A DNA stretch of 64,000 nt. Source: Heterodera schachtii (taxonomy: Eukaryota > Nematoda > Chromadorea > Rhabditida > Heteroderidae). Below are positions 11,158 through 23,000 of the stretch, one piece after another. The translations under genes were made by a program, and so were the position numbers. The notes beneath the pieces are model-generated. The model did not search any database, was not told the origin of the DNA, and was given only the letters and a program-made list of their open reading frames with translations. The number at the start of each line of letters is the position of its first letter. Position 1 is the first letter of the stretch. The stretch lies in assembly GCA_023374025.1 (NCBI GenBank), contig SIJG01000121.1, forward strand, positions 200,705 to 264,704, read 5' to 3'.

Positions 11158-11317
11158 CCAAATTTTAAGATAAATAACAATTTAGGGGCCGCCACTGCGT
11201 TCATGAGAAAAATTTGTTTTTAATTTCTAGCGAAGGTGAAATTCCCGCCCTTCCCCCTGACTATGGGCCTGGTCCCGAGTCAAGTTCTTTAAAAAAAATT
11301 TACACATAAAATATGAG

Positions 11318-11998
11318 TTAATCACCGCTTTGAACTGTTCCATCGTTGACGACCATTGCTCCAGCTGTGAATTCACAAAGCATTTGAGCAATTTCGGCAC
11401 ACCATCCGGACATTGGCCAAATGTTGAGCAAAACAAAGTCCAAAATGCGAACATTTTCAGTGATAATGTACAAATCCATTGTACAAACAGCGAAAAAACG
11501 ACGGTGAAAACGGCGGAGAAATGCGACGACATTTTGATCGATGTAACTGAAATTCAGAAAATTTAGACGAAACAAATGCAAATTAATCAGTTTTTTACAT
11601 GATCTGAATGCGTCTGAATCCGATGACTTTGTTTGGCAACGGATTTTGCGGGATTGGCAATGGATTTCCATCGGATTTGACAATTTGCATTTGCTTGGTC
11701 CCATTTTCTTGAATGTCCCATTGAATTAGCAATTGTTTGTTCAATTGCCATTTGCGTGTCTTGAAGTGTTCATCCACGTCGAAGTCAAAGCGGCGGCTAA
11801 TCAGTGCAATTTCGAGGCAAGTTGAGAAGGCGCAAGAAAATCGAACACCAAAAGCCAACAGTCGCGGCAGATAAAGCTGAAAAATTGGGAGAATTTTTAT
11901 GAAATTTCCAAATTTTTGTTTATTTTTACATTTCTTTTTTGTGGGGGCGTCGCCGTTTTTTGGCATTGTCCAAAAAGAACCAAAGAATGGTGGCACAT
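11318..11998 (-). CDS. F-box-like protein, second subfamily, 3' end broken
   Basis: Exon 1 (11998-11930) starts M-C-H-H-S-L-V and ends at AAT/GTAAAA in phase 0. Exon 2 (11876-11599) gives L-Y-L-P-R-L-L-A-F, I-A-L-I-S-R-R-F-D and V-D-E-H-F-K-T-R-K-W, an F-box-like helix set, then P-L-P-I-P-Q-N-P-L-P. Exon 3 (from 11546) joins in phase to give Y-I-D-Q-N-V-V-A-F-L-R-R-F and N-I-W-P-M, then reaches a stop near 11318 after W-C-A-E-I-A-Q, where the family normally continues. This wording (K-T-R-K-W, Y-I-D-Q-N-V) is the form I know from large F-box-like families of cyst nematodes. F-box proteins usually bring substrates to SCF ubiquitin ligases; the role here is inference. Probably truncated or with an indel near 11360. 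Confidence 0.65.
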
Positions 11999-11999
11999 T

Positions 12000-12879
12000 C
12001 GACCAATAGAAGAAACACGGCAGACAAACTGAAAATGAATTAGGGAAATGAATGAATGAATGGAAAGGGAGGGAAAAGCGAGGGAATTCAAATGTGAAGT
12101 TTTAGCCTCCAAAAAGTTAATCTTTCAAAATTGGTTTGGAAATTTTCATCTCCCAATTCTGGTCAAAAGTGAAGCAAAAAAAATGCGAAATGTCAAAAGA
12201 AAAGAAATATAATAAACGTACAGAATTTCTGAAGACATTTGCAGCAACAAAATGACGAGAAAATATAGGAAGAATGAATGAAGAGAATGGAAAGGAATGA
12301 GGAGGAAAAAAAAAGGCTTTTTTATACTAAAATATTAGCGGAGATTTTCCCTTTTTAAGCTACCTACCTAGGTAAGAAATTGAATATATTTTTTTTTAAT
12401 TTACCAACTATGTACATTAGGGCTTACAGATGTACTGATTTAGAAGCAATTTTGCTGCTTTTGAATAGCAAAATTGATTTAGGTAACTTTAGGAATTTGA
12501 GGACTTTTATGGCACTTGAAGGAAAACAGAAAAAAGCAAAAATGGATTTGGCATTTTATCACTTAAAGAATGTTATGGCATAATGTTTTCTTTTAAAATT
12601 ATGACTTTTCAGGACGAATTTTTTCTCATTTTTACACCAATCAAATTGTTCTCGTCTTCAGTCCGTCCTCCTATTCCTTTAGAGTTTCAAATTTTTAGCC
12701 AAAAAATTTGATTTTTTTAAATCAAAATCTTGAAATATAAAGCGATTAATGAAAAATAAAATATTTGCTCATTTTCTAATTTCTTTTTTCTAACACAAAT
12801 AAAATTTTTAGTTTAGTTATCTAATTTCATTTTTGGCAATCACAAATTACGACGAATTTGAGCTGCTAATTGCCGCAAA
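12000..12879. other. Stretch without a recognised gene
   Basis: AT-rich. A 67-codon plus-strand frame at 12380-12583 shows no recognised domain and no splice context. Confidence 0.4.
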
Positions 12880-14751
12880 ATGAACCGACGACGTTTAAGG
12901 AAAATGTGAGGGATTTTAAATGATAGGTTTTTCGGTAGTTTTGTATTTTCGTGAGCCTTACAGGCTTTCGGGGTCGCTGATCACAAACCCGGTCTCAGTT
13001 TTGACCCATTTCGAACACCTGACCGAATTCGAACAAAAAGTGACAGCCGTTCAAAAAAATCAGTTAAAAGTTTTGACTTTTTGTTCGAATTCTAGCCCGG
13101 GTTCGAATTGGGTCGAAATTTCGAAATGGGACGAAACGGTGCAGGATCTGTGATCATCAACCACGAGAACTTATAAATTGCTTTCTCTTATTCTGAAAAT
13201 TAAAAAAAAAATTTACGGGCCTAAACTCCATAAGAGCCCTCCCTGGCTTTTGATTTGTATTTTTTTCAGAATTTGCTCACCACTTTTGTTTTGTTTTTTT
13301 CATTGGGCCTATTAAACTGCAAAAGTGCCAGTTTCTCTTTTCAGTATTTTTTATGCACTCATTCATTTCAGATGGATTTGTAGCGACGTGTGGATGGACA
13401 TTCTCCCATCTTTTGAACGTGTTGAACTCGGTCTCAAAATGGCATTGCTTTCCGACCGTTTCGATGTTTTGGTGGACAAACATTTTGATGGCAAAAGCGA
13501 ATTGACAATTTGGAGACCAATCGGAATTCGCAAGGGCATTGGACCAAAAGCGAAACTGTCTGTACGGTTCGATGGCAAATTTGTGGACTTTCCTCTGCCG
13601 GAGCGTCCGCTGCCAAACAAAATCCGCTTTAAAAACCTTTATATTGAGTAATTTTATATTTTTGTCAAAATCCGCTTTAAGAACCTTCGGATTAGAAAGT
13701 TTTCTATATGTTGTTCCTTTTTCAGCTACATTGACCACTCCGTCATTGCATTTCTCCGTTCCAACAAACACATTTGGGACAGAAATGGCACCAAAATGGA
13801 TTTGTTTATTCTAAATGATAAGCCAGTTTGGGATGTTTTGGCCAGTGAAATTTGGCCCGTTTTTGCCACAAACATCCGCCATTTGGGCATTGACGATGGG
13901 CATCATTTGGACAATTTGCGTCGTCTCATTTCACCGACAGTTCTCACTGATCTTGACCAATTGAATTCAATCGGTTCCTATGGACTATTCCCCAATGCGA
14001 TTGCTGATGATTGGCCGAATACAACTTCTGGCCAAGCGTTGTCCAAATGGTTGCACACTCCGAGCAAAAATGGGCAGCCGAAGCGATTGTTTTGTGCGGA
14101 TTATGGCGAAGAAGTGAACTTAGATTGGGTCAACAGTTTCAAGGAGGTGCGTTTAGTCACATTCTCATAAAATTTGGGTATAATACCGCTGGCATCACTC
14201 AATTTTTTGAAAAAATTTTCAACATTTTTAATCGGATGGGTCAACAATTTGAAGGAGTTGGCCTGCTGCTTGTTGCTGCCACATTTTCGTTAAATATGAC
14301 CGACTGACTGATTGATTACCTTTGATTTTCGCTTTCTTTTTGTTTAGGCATTTCGCCGTGCCACCGCTTCAGTCAACTACAAAATTCGACTTGAACTTTA
14401 TGATTCAACTCCAATTGGAACATTTGAATTGGTGAATGATCGGACCAAAGAAAAGCTGACATTGGAGAAAATGTTACGACGTTATGGTATTTGGCTGTTG
14501 AAGCGATGCCCAATTAGTGAAAAGGCGGCGATTCAATGGGAAAACGACGAAAATTGGGACCACAATTTGAACAATGTCCACTTTAATTTGTGGGGTGACA
14601 AAAGTTCGGATGGGTAAGTGTAAAAGATAATTCACACCTAATTCAAACTGTGTTTAATTTCAGGCCTTATGGCCGGCCATCAGCGGACGAAGAAAAAGAA
14701 GAAGCGGGTCAAAGCACCGAAATATCGTCGGACTGCGCGGAAGCGAATTAA
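12880..14751 (+). CDS. F-box-like family protein, intact (5 exons)
   Basis: Exons 12880-12905, 13372-13647, 13726-14146, 14348-14613 and 14664-14751 join in frame (1077 bases, 358 codons plus stop). Exon 1 is short: M-N-R-R-R-L-R-K. Exon 2 holds the F-box-like segment W-I-C-S-D-V-W-M-D-I-L-P-S-F then L-A-L-L-S-D-R-F-D-V-L-V-D and K-S-E-L-T-I-W-R. Exon 3 has Y-I-D-H-S-V-I-A-F-L-R-S-N, E-I-W-P-V-F and N-L-R-R-L-I-S-P-T-V-L-T-D-L; exon 4 has F-R-R-A-T-A-S-V-N-Y-K and F-E-L-V-N-D-R; exon 5 is an acidic tail ending C-A-E-A-N. The start Met aligns with an internal Met of the paralogue at 40055, so this protein lacks a basic N-terminal tail of about 54 residues. Intron 1 carries a decayed copy of the palindromic element (12950-13235). 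Substrate-adaptor function is inferred from the F-box-like segment only. Confidence 0.8.
12950..13235. mobile_element. Decayed palindromic element in intron 1
   Basis: The right end GGGCCTAAACTCCATAAGAGCC matches the terminus of the element at 39115-39550, and both arms of the core are present (GGGGTCGCTGATCAC at about 12970; the complement at about 13150). The left terminus is missing and I see no target duplication. Confidence 0.6.
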
Positions 14752-14894
14752 TTATATTTGAGAAATGGCCGATCTCACCAAATTGGATTTTGATTTTATG
14801 CCATCATTTTCTCTCAGAAATGCTTTTGTTGATATTTTTTTAATACATTTATTTGTTTATATGTTTATGCAATTTATTTAGTCTCAATTGAAAT

Positions 14895-15420
14895 TAGGGT
14901 TGTACGGGACCGGGGCGGGAATTCCCGGTCCTCCGAGGTCACGGTTCCCGGATTTTTAAAATCTATTTCCCGGTAGGGCAAATGGGAACCGGGAAAAACA
15001 AGCACTGGTAAGAATGGGGGTCTGAGTGAAAAATAAGTGATGAAAATTTGAGTTAAAGGGAAAAATTTAAAAATAAATAATTAATATATTCTTTAAAAGA
15101 AACAAAAAACAAATGTGCAACTAGCCTAATGGCTAATCTTTTTGATTTTCTGCTTATTTCCCATGGTTCAATCCCTCTACAGAATTTAAAATTTTTGAAT
15201 TTTCTTTTTATATACCTACTAATGGGTTTCCTATCGACTTGAAAATTTTCATTAATTTAATTTAGCTTTAACTTTTGGATTTTATAAATAAATTTACTTT
15301 TGTTTATTTTCACTTGAAATAAATAAATTTTGAATTTTTTTAAAAAAGATTTTTTGAATTTCTAAAAATTCCCGGTTGGTCCCGGTTTTGCCCAAAATTC
15401 CCGGTCAAAAAAATTTTTTT
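14895..15420. repeat. CCCGG-rich dispersed repeat
   Basis: Repeated CCCGG/ACCGGG strings at 14910-15005 and again at 15370-15405 flank AT-rich sequence and a tRNA-like module. The 5' edge TTAGGGTTGTACGGGACCGG resembles the TAGGG ends of the short elements at 19364 and 35308, but I could not pair it with a right end. Confidence 0.4.
15118..15190 (+). repeat. tRNA-derived SINE-like module
   Basis: ACTAGCCTAATGGCTAATC (A-box-like) followed by ATGGTTCAATCCCTCTACAG (B-box-like) about 35 bases later. No closing acceptor stem. Confidence 0.5.
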
Positions 15421-15732
15421 TTTTTTTTTTGCTCAATTTTTGGCTGAAACACTATTACGGACTTTTTCCACTTTTTTTTAACACTATTCTGGCATTTTTA
15501 CTCACTATTTTAGTTAACTATTTCAATTTTTTGTCACTAAAAGTCGCATCCTAAGTTATGGCAGGGCTCGGATTCGTACTTGGATGCCAAGTTACTTTGG
15601 ATGACTAATAAAATCTCAGAAACTCTGGTTTAAATTTTCCAATGTGCTATGTATAAGAGACCATTTAACACTCAAACAAAATTAAAAGAAATATGCAATA
15701 ACAAAACAAATTCACATACATATAATATACAT

Positions 15733-16425
15733 CAGGGCTGTTGCAAGTTTCGCCTTTCGCTATTTCGCTTTTTTGGGCCTTTCGCTTTCGCCTTTTCGCT
15801 TTCGCTTTTTTGCTGAAAAGCGAAAGAAAAGTACACCCCTAAAGATTGGGTTTTTAAAATAAACAAATGCATTTTCGTGGGAGAAAAAGCAAAAAATGAA
15901 CACAAAGTTTTTACCAAATATTACTTATCTGTAGTCTGGTGTAGTGGTTAGTGCAGCAACCTTGACATTATTTTCTGTCAAGAGTTCGATGCCGCTTGAC
16001 GGTTTCTTTTTTAATTTAATTTTTTTTTAATTTTAAAATTCGCCTGGCGCTACCTATCGGCATTTTGAAAAGCGCACCGCTAAAATTGTAAATTTTTTTT
16101 GAGTCTCGATTTTCAAAAAATGAAATATGCGTTTTATAAATTTCTATACAAAAATCTACGATAAAAAAGAAATAAAAGCAAATAAACAGAACAGTTAAGC
16201 ACAATAAAAGGTGAATTTTTTAGTCTTTTAAATTCATCTAATTGTTGGAAAAAATTTCACCTTTTCGCTTTTTCGCTTTTTTTAGGCATTTCGCTTTCGC
16301 CTTTTCGCTTTCGCTTTTTATTTTGGTTTTGCTTTTTATTTTGGTTTCGCTTTTTTCGCTTTTCGCCTTTCGCTTTTTATTTTTCCCTTTACACCAGCCC
16401 TGGTACTTACCAGGGCTGGTGTAAT
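15733..16425. repeat. TTTCGC-repeat elements with CAGGGCTG ends
   Basis: Arrays of TTTCGC/TTTTCGC at 15745-15815 and 16250-16385, bounded by CAGGGCTGTTGC (15734) and CACCAGCCCTG (about 16394-16403). Exactly eight bases (GTACTTAC) separate this from a second CAGGGCTGGTG. CAGGG ends with 8-base spacing suggest hAT-type short elements, one next to another. The same repeat type recurs at 45830-46410. Confidence 0.55.
15925..16005 (+). repeat. tRNA-derived SINE-like module
   Basis: GTCTGGTGTAGTGGTTAGTG fits a tRNA D-arm/A box, and AGAGTTCGATGCC fits a T-arm/B box 45 bases on. The flanks do not form an acceptor stem. Confidence 0.5.
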
Positions 16426-16657
16426 TGAAAATTCTACATGTTTTATAAACGAATATTCTATTTTTCAAATATAGTCTAAAAAATCAGGAGAATCCGTACC
16501 AATTTTTTTTGTTCATATGAATAATTTCAATGCCGAATTTTCCGGCTTTTCAAGAAAATCCCAAATTTCTGAAATTAAAATGGGCTCACGTGAAATCACA
16601 GATTTTTCGCTCACTAATGAAAGTAGAAAATTAAATAAATAAATTTCCCAAATAATT

Positions 16658-17745
16658 TCAAAGTAATAAATAACGCAAAAGTTTTTTGGTTTTGCCAAAT
16701 CCTTCCTTCGATTCTTCCATGGCTTTTGCCGTTTCGGCCATCGATTTGATTATGCCATCAAATGCTTCACGGAATGACTGAATTGCTTTGTCTGTATTAT
16801 CCTTTGAAAATTGCTCATTTGTTGCTTTATCAATTAATAAACTTTGCTTAAACTCATCGTCAATTTGCTTGGATTTTTCTCTCCCAAAGATTTGCTTAAA
16901 ATCTGTGCCAAAATTGGTAATTTGTTGGAAATCTTTCACAATTATTTGCCCAATTGTTTCTTCATTCAACAATTTTGGTTTTGCTGCTGCTTTTTGTTTG
17001 AATAACTTTTCCAATTTATTCTTATGTTGTTTGCCATAAGCATAATCAAAAAAGAATGCCCAAATAATGCAAAGATTGTCCAAAACATCAATTATTGTCG
17101 CATTTGTTTTGCTGTGTCCAAGTTGGAAAATTGGCTGTACTGGGATGGCAAATTGGAACGATGGGCAATTAACTAATAATTAGGGATGAAAATTAATTTT
17201 GATACAAAAATTGTACTTACCTTCAAGGTATTTCTTGAACAAAAATTCATATAAAACATGCAAAATTCATTGAATTTTTTGCATTCGCCAAACATTAAAT
17301 AGTCCTCCATTTTGTCACAATTCCATTTCTTTTTCAACAAATACACAACGCCAAGGTATGCTTCATACTGTACTGTCCAATACCGTACTGTCTCTCCAAT
17401 ATCGTATTTTCCTTTGCCCTTTCGCTTTGATAACAATCCGACACGCGTCAACAGATTCTGGCGTTCCATTTCATTGCAATGATTTTCAAAATTGGCACTG
17501 TCTACCACAAATTCGAGAAAAAGGTCGTCATCGGGAAGGCTAATAAAATCAGTGCCGTCGTTGAATTGGGCCTTTGGCATTTTGGGCTTTGGCACTTGTT
17601 GCATTGGCATCTTACCCACCTTTTGATTGGTCGGCAAATAAAGCCATTTATAGATTGTGTGTGCCGTTTCATAATCATTTTCTTTTTGTAATTTTTCAAA
17701 ATTTTCTCTCAATAAATTGTCAAAATTTTCACGCCTTAAGTCCAT
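16658..17745 (-). CDS. Hypothetical protein, 333 residues, two exons
   Basis: Exon 1 (17745-17221) starts M-D-L-R-R-E-N-F-D-N-L-L and ends at AAG/GTAAGT in phase 0. Exon 2 (17134-16658) starts after GTACAG with P-I-F-Q-L-G-H-S-K-T and ends G-K-T-K-K-L-L-R-Y-L-L-L. The joined frame is exactly open (525 + 477 bases). The N-terminal half has a charged helix followed by a Pro/Lys/Gln stretch; the centre is rich in aromatic residues (E-T-V-R-Y-W-T-V-Q-Y-E-A-Y); the C-terminal half looks like a long charged helix (D-F-K-Q-I-F-G-R-E-K-S-K). No signal peptide or membrane segment, and I do not recognise the family. It lies back to back with the Mutator-like relic at 17800, 60 bases away, so it could be cargo of that element or an ordinary neighbour. 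Confidence 0.65.
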
Positions 17746-17799
17746 TGTGAGTTGTTGTTTTTCTGCTAAAACTGCTGCAGTTGCTTTTTTTCTTTCATC

Positions 17800-19188
17800 T
17801 TTTTAGTTGGACAGATTCGAGGATCAGCTGAAAGGCTTCGTCAAGAAGCACGGAGCGAGTACCCAACTTCAAACCGAAATATTGTCAGTGATGTCCGTTC
17901 GAATTTGCCTCTTGAAGTTCGAGTTGCGTCTGCACCAGGCCCTTCTTGCATGAGATGGACATATAATTATCACCGCCGAAAGCAACAAATGGCGGTCAAA
18001 AAAATAACATTCCCGATCAGTTGGTTGATCGATTCATCTACAACCAAAATCTCCAAGGGAGCAGAATGATTATTTTCTGTTCACAATTTGGCATTAACAC
18101 CCCCCGGGCCTACAGAGACGAAGTTGCAGTTGATGGAACGTTTGAAGTTGTTAGAAAAAGTCGGCTGTCAGATAAATGTCGATTTAGACAAGTCCACGTG
18201 GTTTTGCTCAACTTTATACTATGTCAGTCCTCGTCGACCGTTGTGCAATCCCATGTGTTTATGGGCTTATGACAAGCAAATCTGCGGCTGCTTACAGAAT
18301 TTTTTTTGACTCAATTCGCTCATCAATCGATTTGGAGTGGTACCCGGCAAGGATTATGAGCGACTTTGAAGCCGGAGCAATTTCGGCAGCACGCCAAGTG
18401 TTCCCGGAGTCGGAACAAAGCGGCTGCTTGTTCCATTTCGGCCAAGCAATTTTTCGCCGAATTCAGACTTTTCCCAATTTATTTGGACAGTTTAACAATA
18501 TTGAGAATGTCCGAATGACTCTTCGCTCTCTGCAGGCGTTAGCATTTGTTCCAGCTGGAAATGTCTACAATTACTTTTGCATATTGATGGCAACGCTTGA
18601 GCCAAACCATGAATTACAGGGTCTAGTCTTATAAAAAAAATTAAGTAATTCTAAAACTAAGAATTTGTCATTTATTTTGTGAGGACATGGATTGGCCCAA
18701 GGCAAATTGTTGAAAACGAAGAGGTTCTTGTACGTGATGCGGGAGGGGCAGCAGATGCATGGATTAGGGGTCAAATTGAAGCGCGCAATTTGAGACGACA
18801 AGCTGCCCTTTTTCCAATTAATTTATGGAATATGGTAGACCGAGTTGCAGAAAATCTCAGCAGAAGCAACAATTCATTAGAGGTTTAAAAAAAAATTTCC
18901 GGGATTTCTGTGAATTTAAAGGGATGGCATTCTGTGTGGAATACGCATTTGAATGGAACACAGCGCTTAAGTCCATTTTGCCGAAAAATGGTAGCAGAAG
19001 AAGATATGTGGCAAACCCGTCTTGCTGAATTCCAAGTTGCTCCCGCAAATGGAATAAGGGGGCCGTATGAAAAAAGAAAGTCGAAGTATCAGCGTCAAGA
19101 TGCAAATCTGCAAGCCCTTGTAGCCGATTTCGCAAATCGCGACCCTCTACAGTACATGAGAGCCTGCGCTTATCATTTACATTTTTAA
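17800..19188 (+). pseudogene. Mutator-like (MULE) transposase, decayed
   Basis: Plus-strand pieces in changing frames match the order of a MULE transposase: V-D-G-T-F-E-V-V (first catalytic Asp), S-K-S-A-A-A-Y-R-I-F-F, I-M-S-D-F-E-A-G-A (second Asp), V-F-P-E-S-E-Q-S-G-C-L-F-H-F-G-Q (the C-x-F-H-F motif), L-A-F-V-P-A-G-N-V and, across a short intron (about 18883-18920), N-N-S-L-E then G-W-H-S-V-W-N. An N-terminal piece from 17805 (L-R-Q-E-A-R...) may be the start. Shifts of frame at about 18130, 18220 and 18640 and AT-rich inserts show decay. I found no terminal inverted repeats around it. Confidence 0.75.
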
Positions 19189-19363
19189 CTCTAACAAGTC
19201 ACTATAACCATATACATACATGGAACATACTTTTTAAAAACAAATTTCTACTGTCGAAATCAATCACTGTCGAAAACTAACAGCACCCATATTAAAGTTA
19301 AAATCTGTTAAGAGATCGTATAAATTTTCAAAAATCTCCGGTTGCCCAAAATTCGATTATTAG

Positions 19364-19589
19364 TAGGGAGTCCAATTATATGGAAATCCATATTTTTTCC
19401 TGGATTGTGGGAGGCCTGAAACGCACGAAAAACATGTTTTTAGCTTGGTTTGAAGCTTCTAGGATGGATTTCTATATCCATATTTTTCCATATTTCGCGA
19501 TTTATGTCCATATTCCCATATTTTGGCATTTTTATCCATATTTTATGGCCATATTTCGCGATTTTATATCCATATTTTTTGACTCCCTA
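19364..19589. mobile_element. Short hAT-like MITE with internal CATATTT repeats
   Basis: Ends TAGGGAGTC and GACTCCCTA, flanked by the 8-bp direct repeat ATTATTAG (19356-19363 and 19590-19597). The inside is mainly repeats of TCCATATTT/CCATATTTCGCG. A TAGGG end with an 8-bp duplication is typical of hAT-type elements; no coding capacity. Confidence 0.8.
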
Positions 19590-20008
19590 ATTATTAGCAA
19601 TTTTTTATTTGGAAAATCCATAAAAATGGCCATTTTTTGGGAAAATCTTAATATGGCACCTCTGGGTTTAAACTGATTTGATTTCTGGGTTATAAACAAA
19701 AGTTGGAGATTTTTTACAACCTTGATTTGGAGGCTGCTTATTAATCCCAAATTATTTTAATGGGTGAGACAAAACGAGGCCCATAAAACCCATCCAACAT
19801 TTATTTCCGATTTTTCGTGCACTTTTTGACACATTTATCAATCTTAACGTACACAAATTTATTTATCACATCGGTTATGAATGACTTCCGAAGCTTTCTG
19901 TGTCAATTTTTGATAAATGAAAACATTAAATATGGCTGATCAAATTAACAATACATCAATGGCCATTCGGCGTCAATTCTCTTCCCGTTTCTGCTGTCTG
20001 ATCAGTGA

Positions 20009-23000
20009 TCACACACTGATGCTGCACTCGCGAAAATTGGTCCGTCCGATCAGCGCGTTGATCACCGTCGATTGGCCCCCACTGTCATCGGTGGTGCCGT
20101 TGTTGCCACCGGCGCCATCCTTCTCTTCAGCAACGGCACAATTTCGGTGGCGGCATTGGCACTGTGCCAACGCTTGCCGAAATCAGTCGCGCAACTCGGC
20201 GTCATCGATGGGCTCCTCAAGACGAATGCCGTTGGCGCCAAGTGCGGTGCCCACCTCGTCATAGTTAGCATGCTGTGTAACGAGTAACGGTATAAATGTT
20301 GAGTTACGGTATAGAGTCGAGACTGGCGCCGGGATGGAATCCCCGAAATTGGTAATTCCGAATTAGATAAACAAAAAAATTGAGATTTTTTCTAGCTCAA
20401 AAACTGGTCTTTTTTGGACAGAATCTGTTTAACAAATCATAATTGCCTATACGCAGCCCCCCAGTTGCCAAAAAAAAAACAATTTTTTTTTTTTGAAAAA
20501 AAGCGCCGTGAAAAGCATTTTTTTTGAATTTGTTAAATCCAGCGTTGAGACCCTTTTTTCACAAACCCCCCATTTTTATGTATGAAATGGCGGAACAGAT
20601 AGTTCTTCGCCAAAAAAAAATTCAAGAAAAAAATTTTTGAAAAACTTTTCTGACGGTTTTCTTTAAAGAAAAAATTTCGGGCGGGATGATACGGAGGAAT
20701 GAACCCATGAAAATGGGGCGTCACATGCCAAAGAACGCACCGACAGCTCACAGCCAACCGCCGAGTTGAACCAGGGCACCTGGTCACGCGCAATTTGGGC
20801 CCAGCACGCGTCGTTGCCGAACAGCGCGACGACGGGCAGACGAACGAATCGATGTCCATCAGCGAAAAACTGGCAGCAAATTATTTATTTAATTAGGGTT
20901 ATGTTCATCGACATTTTGAAAACAGACATAGGCCTGCAGGCCCATAAGAAAAACAAGAAATTTCGTAGGGGGAATCCAAAGTCTGTTTTATTTTCCTGTT
21001 TTTTTTTTCAAAATTTGCGTCGTCAGGGAGAAAAAACAGGAATTTTGAGTCGTTTTGCGCAAAAAATGACAATTTTTAGACTATTTGGGGTCAAATTTTT
21101 AAAAAAATATAATAAAATGGATGTCCGGCGGTGCTGATAAGTATCGCTGTTGAGAATTTTTGGAAGTTTTAAAAATTTTGCCCATTTTTTCGCGACCACC
21201 CCTACTCCCGCGAAAATTTTTTGCCATTAGGCCGAGTTTTGCAATTCGTTTTAATCGATTTTTGCACCAAAAATGCCACCATTTTTAGGATTCTCAGAGT
21301 TTAAAAATTTTTAAGTAGGCATTCATTAAAAATGTTCAAATTGCGCACTTTTTTGGCTCAATTTTTAGAGAAAAATTAATCCGGGCGGTAAAATTGGATT
21401 TGCAGTTTTTAGGCCAAATTATCCGTCCATCTCCATTTGTTACCGTACCCACACGCACCGTCCCCGTACAGAATGAGCACCGGACAGTCGGGGTGGGCCG
21501 CCTTGGCGCCAAGCGCGAACCCGGCGCCGCAGCCGAGCGTGCCGAATGCGCCCGGGTCCAGCCATTGGAGGGGGCCGCGCGGCTGCACATTGTGTAGGCG
21601 GCAGTGCCAACAAAATCGCCACCGTTTTTTGAAAAATAAAGGAGACAAAAAGTTTGTTTTCAATTTTTAAAATTTATGATTTTTTCATTAAAAAATTAAA
21701 AAAAAATTTCTAGCTATTTTTTTAAATGAAAATTTTAAAAACCCGAAAAAAATTTGCCAACTCCTTAAAAAATTTAAAAAACTGTAAAATTGTAAGTTCG
21801 AAAATGAGACATGTTTCACGATGTTTTAAAAAATTTAAAGGAAAATAAAAAAAAAAAGTTTTGAGGAATTTTTTTTCTAGCGATTTTTCAAAAAAAAAAA
21901 TTTTATCGTGAATTATTAATTTTTTTTTTTTTTCAAAAAATCGCTGAATGTTTTTAAAAGTTTTTTTCTTAAATTTTCTGATTTTTGGAAAATTTCTGTT
22001 ACGTTGCGCGTGTCCGTGTCGCACGAGCGCAACGCGTTCAGCCAGGCGTCCCCGCGTTGGTGGTGGTCAACGGCAGAGGAGTCGCTGGCCATCCGTTGGT
22101 GGAGTCGTACGAGCGTGGAGCCGACGTCCGCTTGGATGGCCATGGCACTGTGCCAGAACACGGCATGGTTCTGCAACACAACCAGGCGTATGATTTACAA
22201 TTAGAATTTTTCCAAAAAAAATTCTGACAATGTGATTTTTTAGGAAAATTTCATGAAATTTTTTAAATTATTTTTCCTGGGATATTTGAGAAATTTTTTG
22301 AAAAACCTACAATTAGTAATCCTTAAGAAAATTCCTAAAAACGCTAAATTTGAAAAAAATTTTCAGAGGGAGAGGGTGGGGGTGCACTTCATCTCCCCCC
22401 CCCCTCCGAAAAATTTTTTTAAAAAAATTCTTAGGAATTTCCTTAGTACGAAAATTTCAATTTTTTGAGAAATTTTTCAGCGAATTTTTAGAAAATTTTT
22501 GAAAAAAACTTAGTAGTTCATTATAAAATTTCTAAAAAACGCTAAAAATTTCTCAAAAATTTTTTCGGGGGGAAACGACCTGTCCGGGGGGTAGGACAAG
22601 AAGCACCCTAATCCTCAATTCTGTCCAGATCACACACTTTGAGCATTTGTTCCTGTTCCGGTTGATGGTGACCACTTTGCACTTTGGGGACAGCACACGG
22701 CCATAGCTGAGTCGAAAGTCGCACACGGCACCTGTAAATTTTTTCTTGAAAATTTGTTTTAATGCCCGAGGGAGTCATTGGATTCCCCCGACCCGCGATT
22801 TTTTTTCGGGTTACGGGCCGGGCCATACCGACTTGGGATATGTCGGAATGCCCAATTTCCAATTGCCGACATTTTCGGATTCGAAAACAATTTTTTGGGA
22901 CCCGTCGGAACTCCAATTTCCGTAATTTTTCAGCCGTTGGAATTTCGATTCCCAAAAATTTTTTGAGGGTTTTCGGCACATTCCCTGGCGCCAACCCAAA

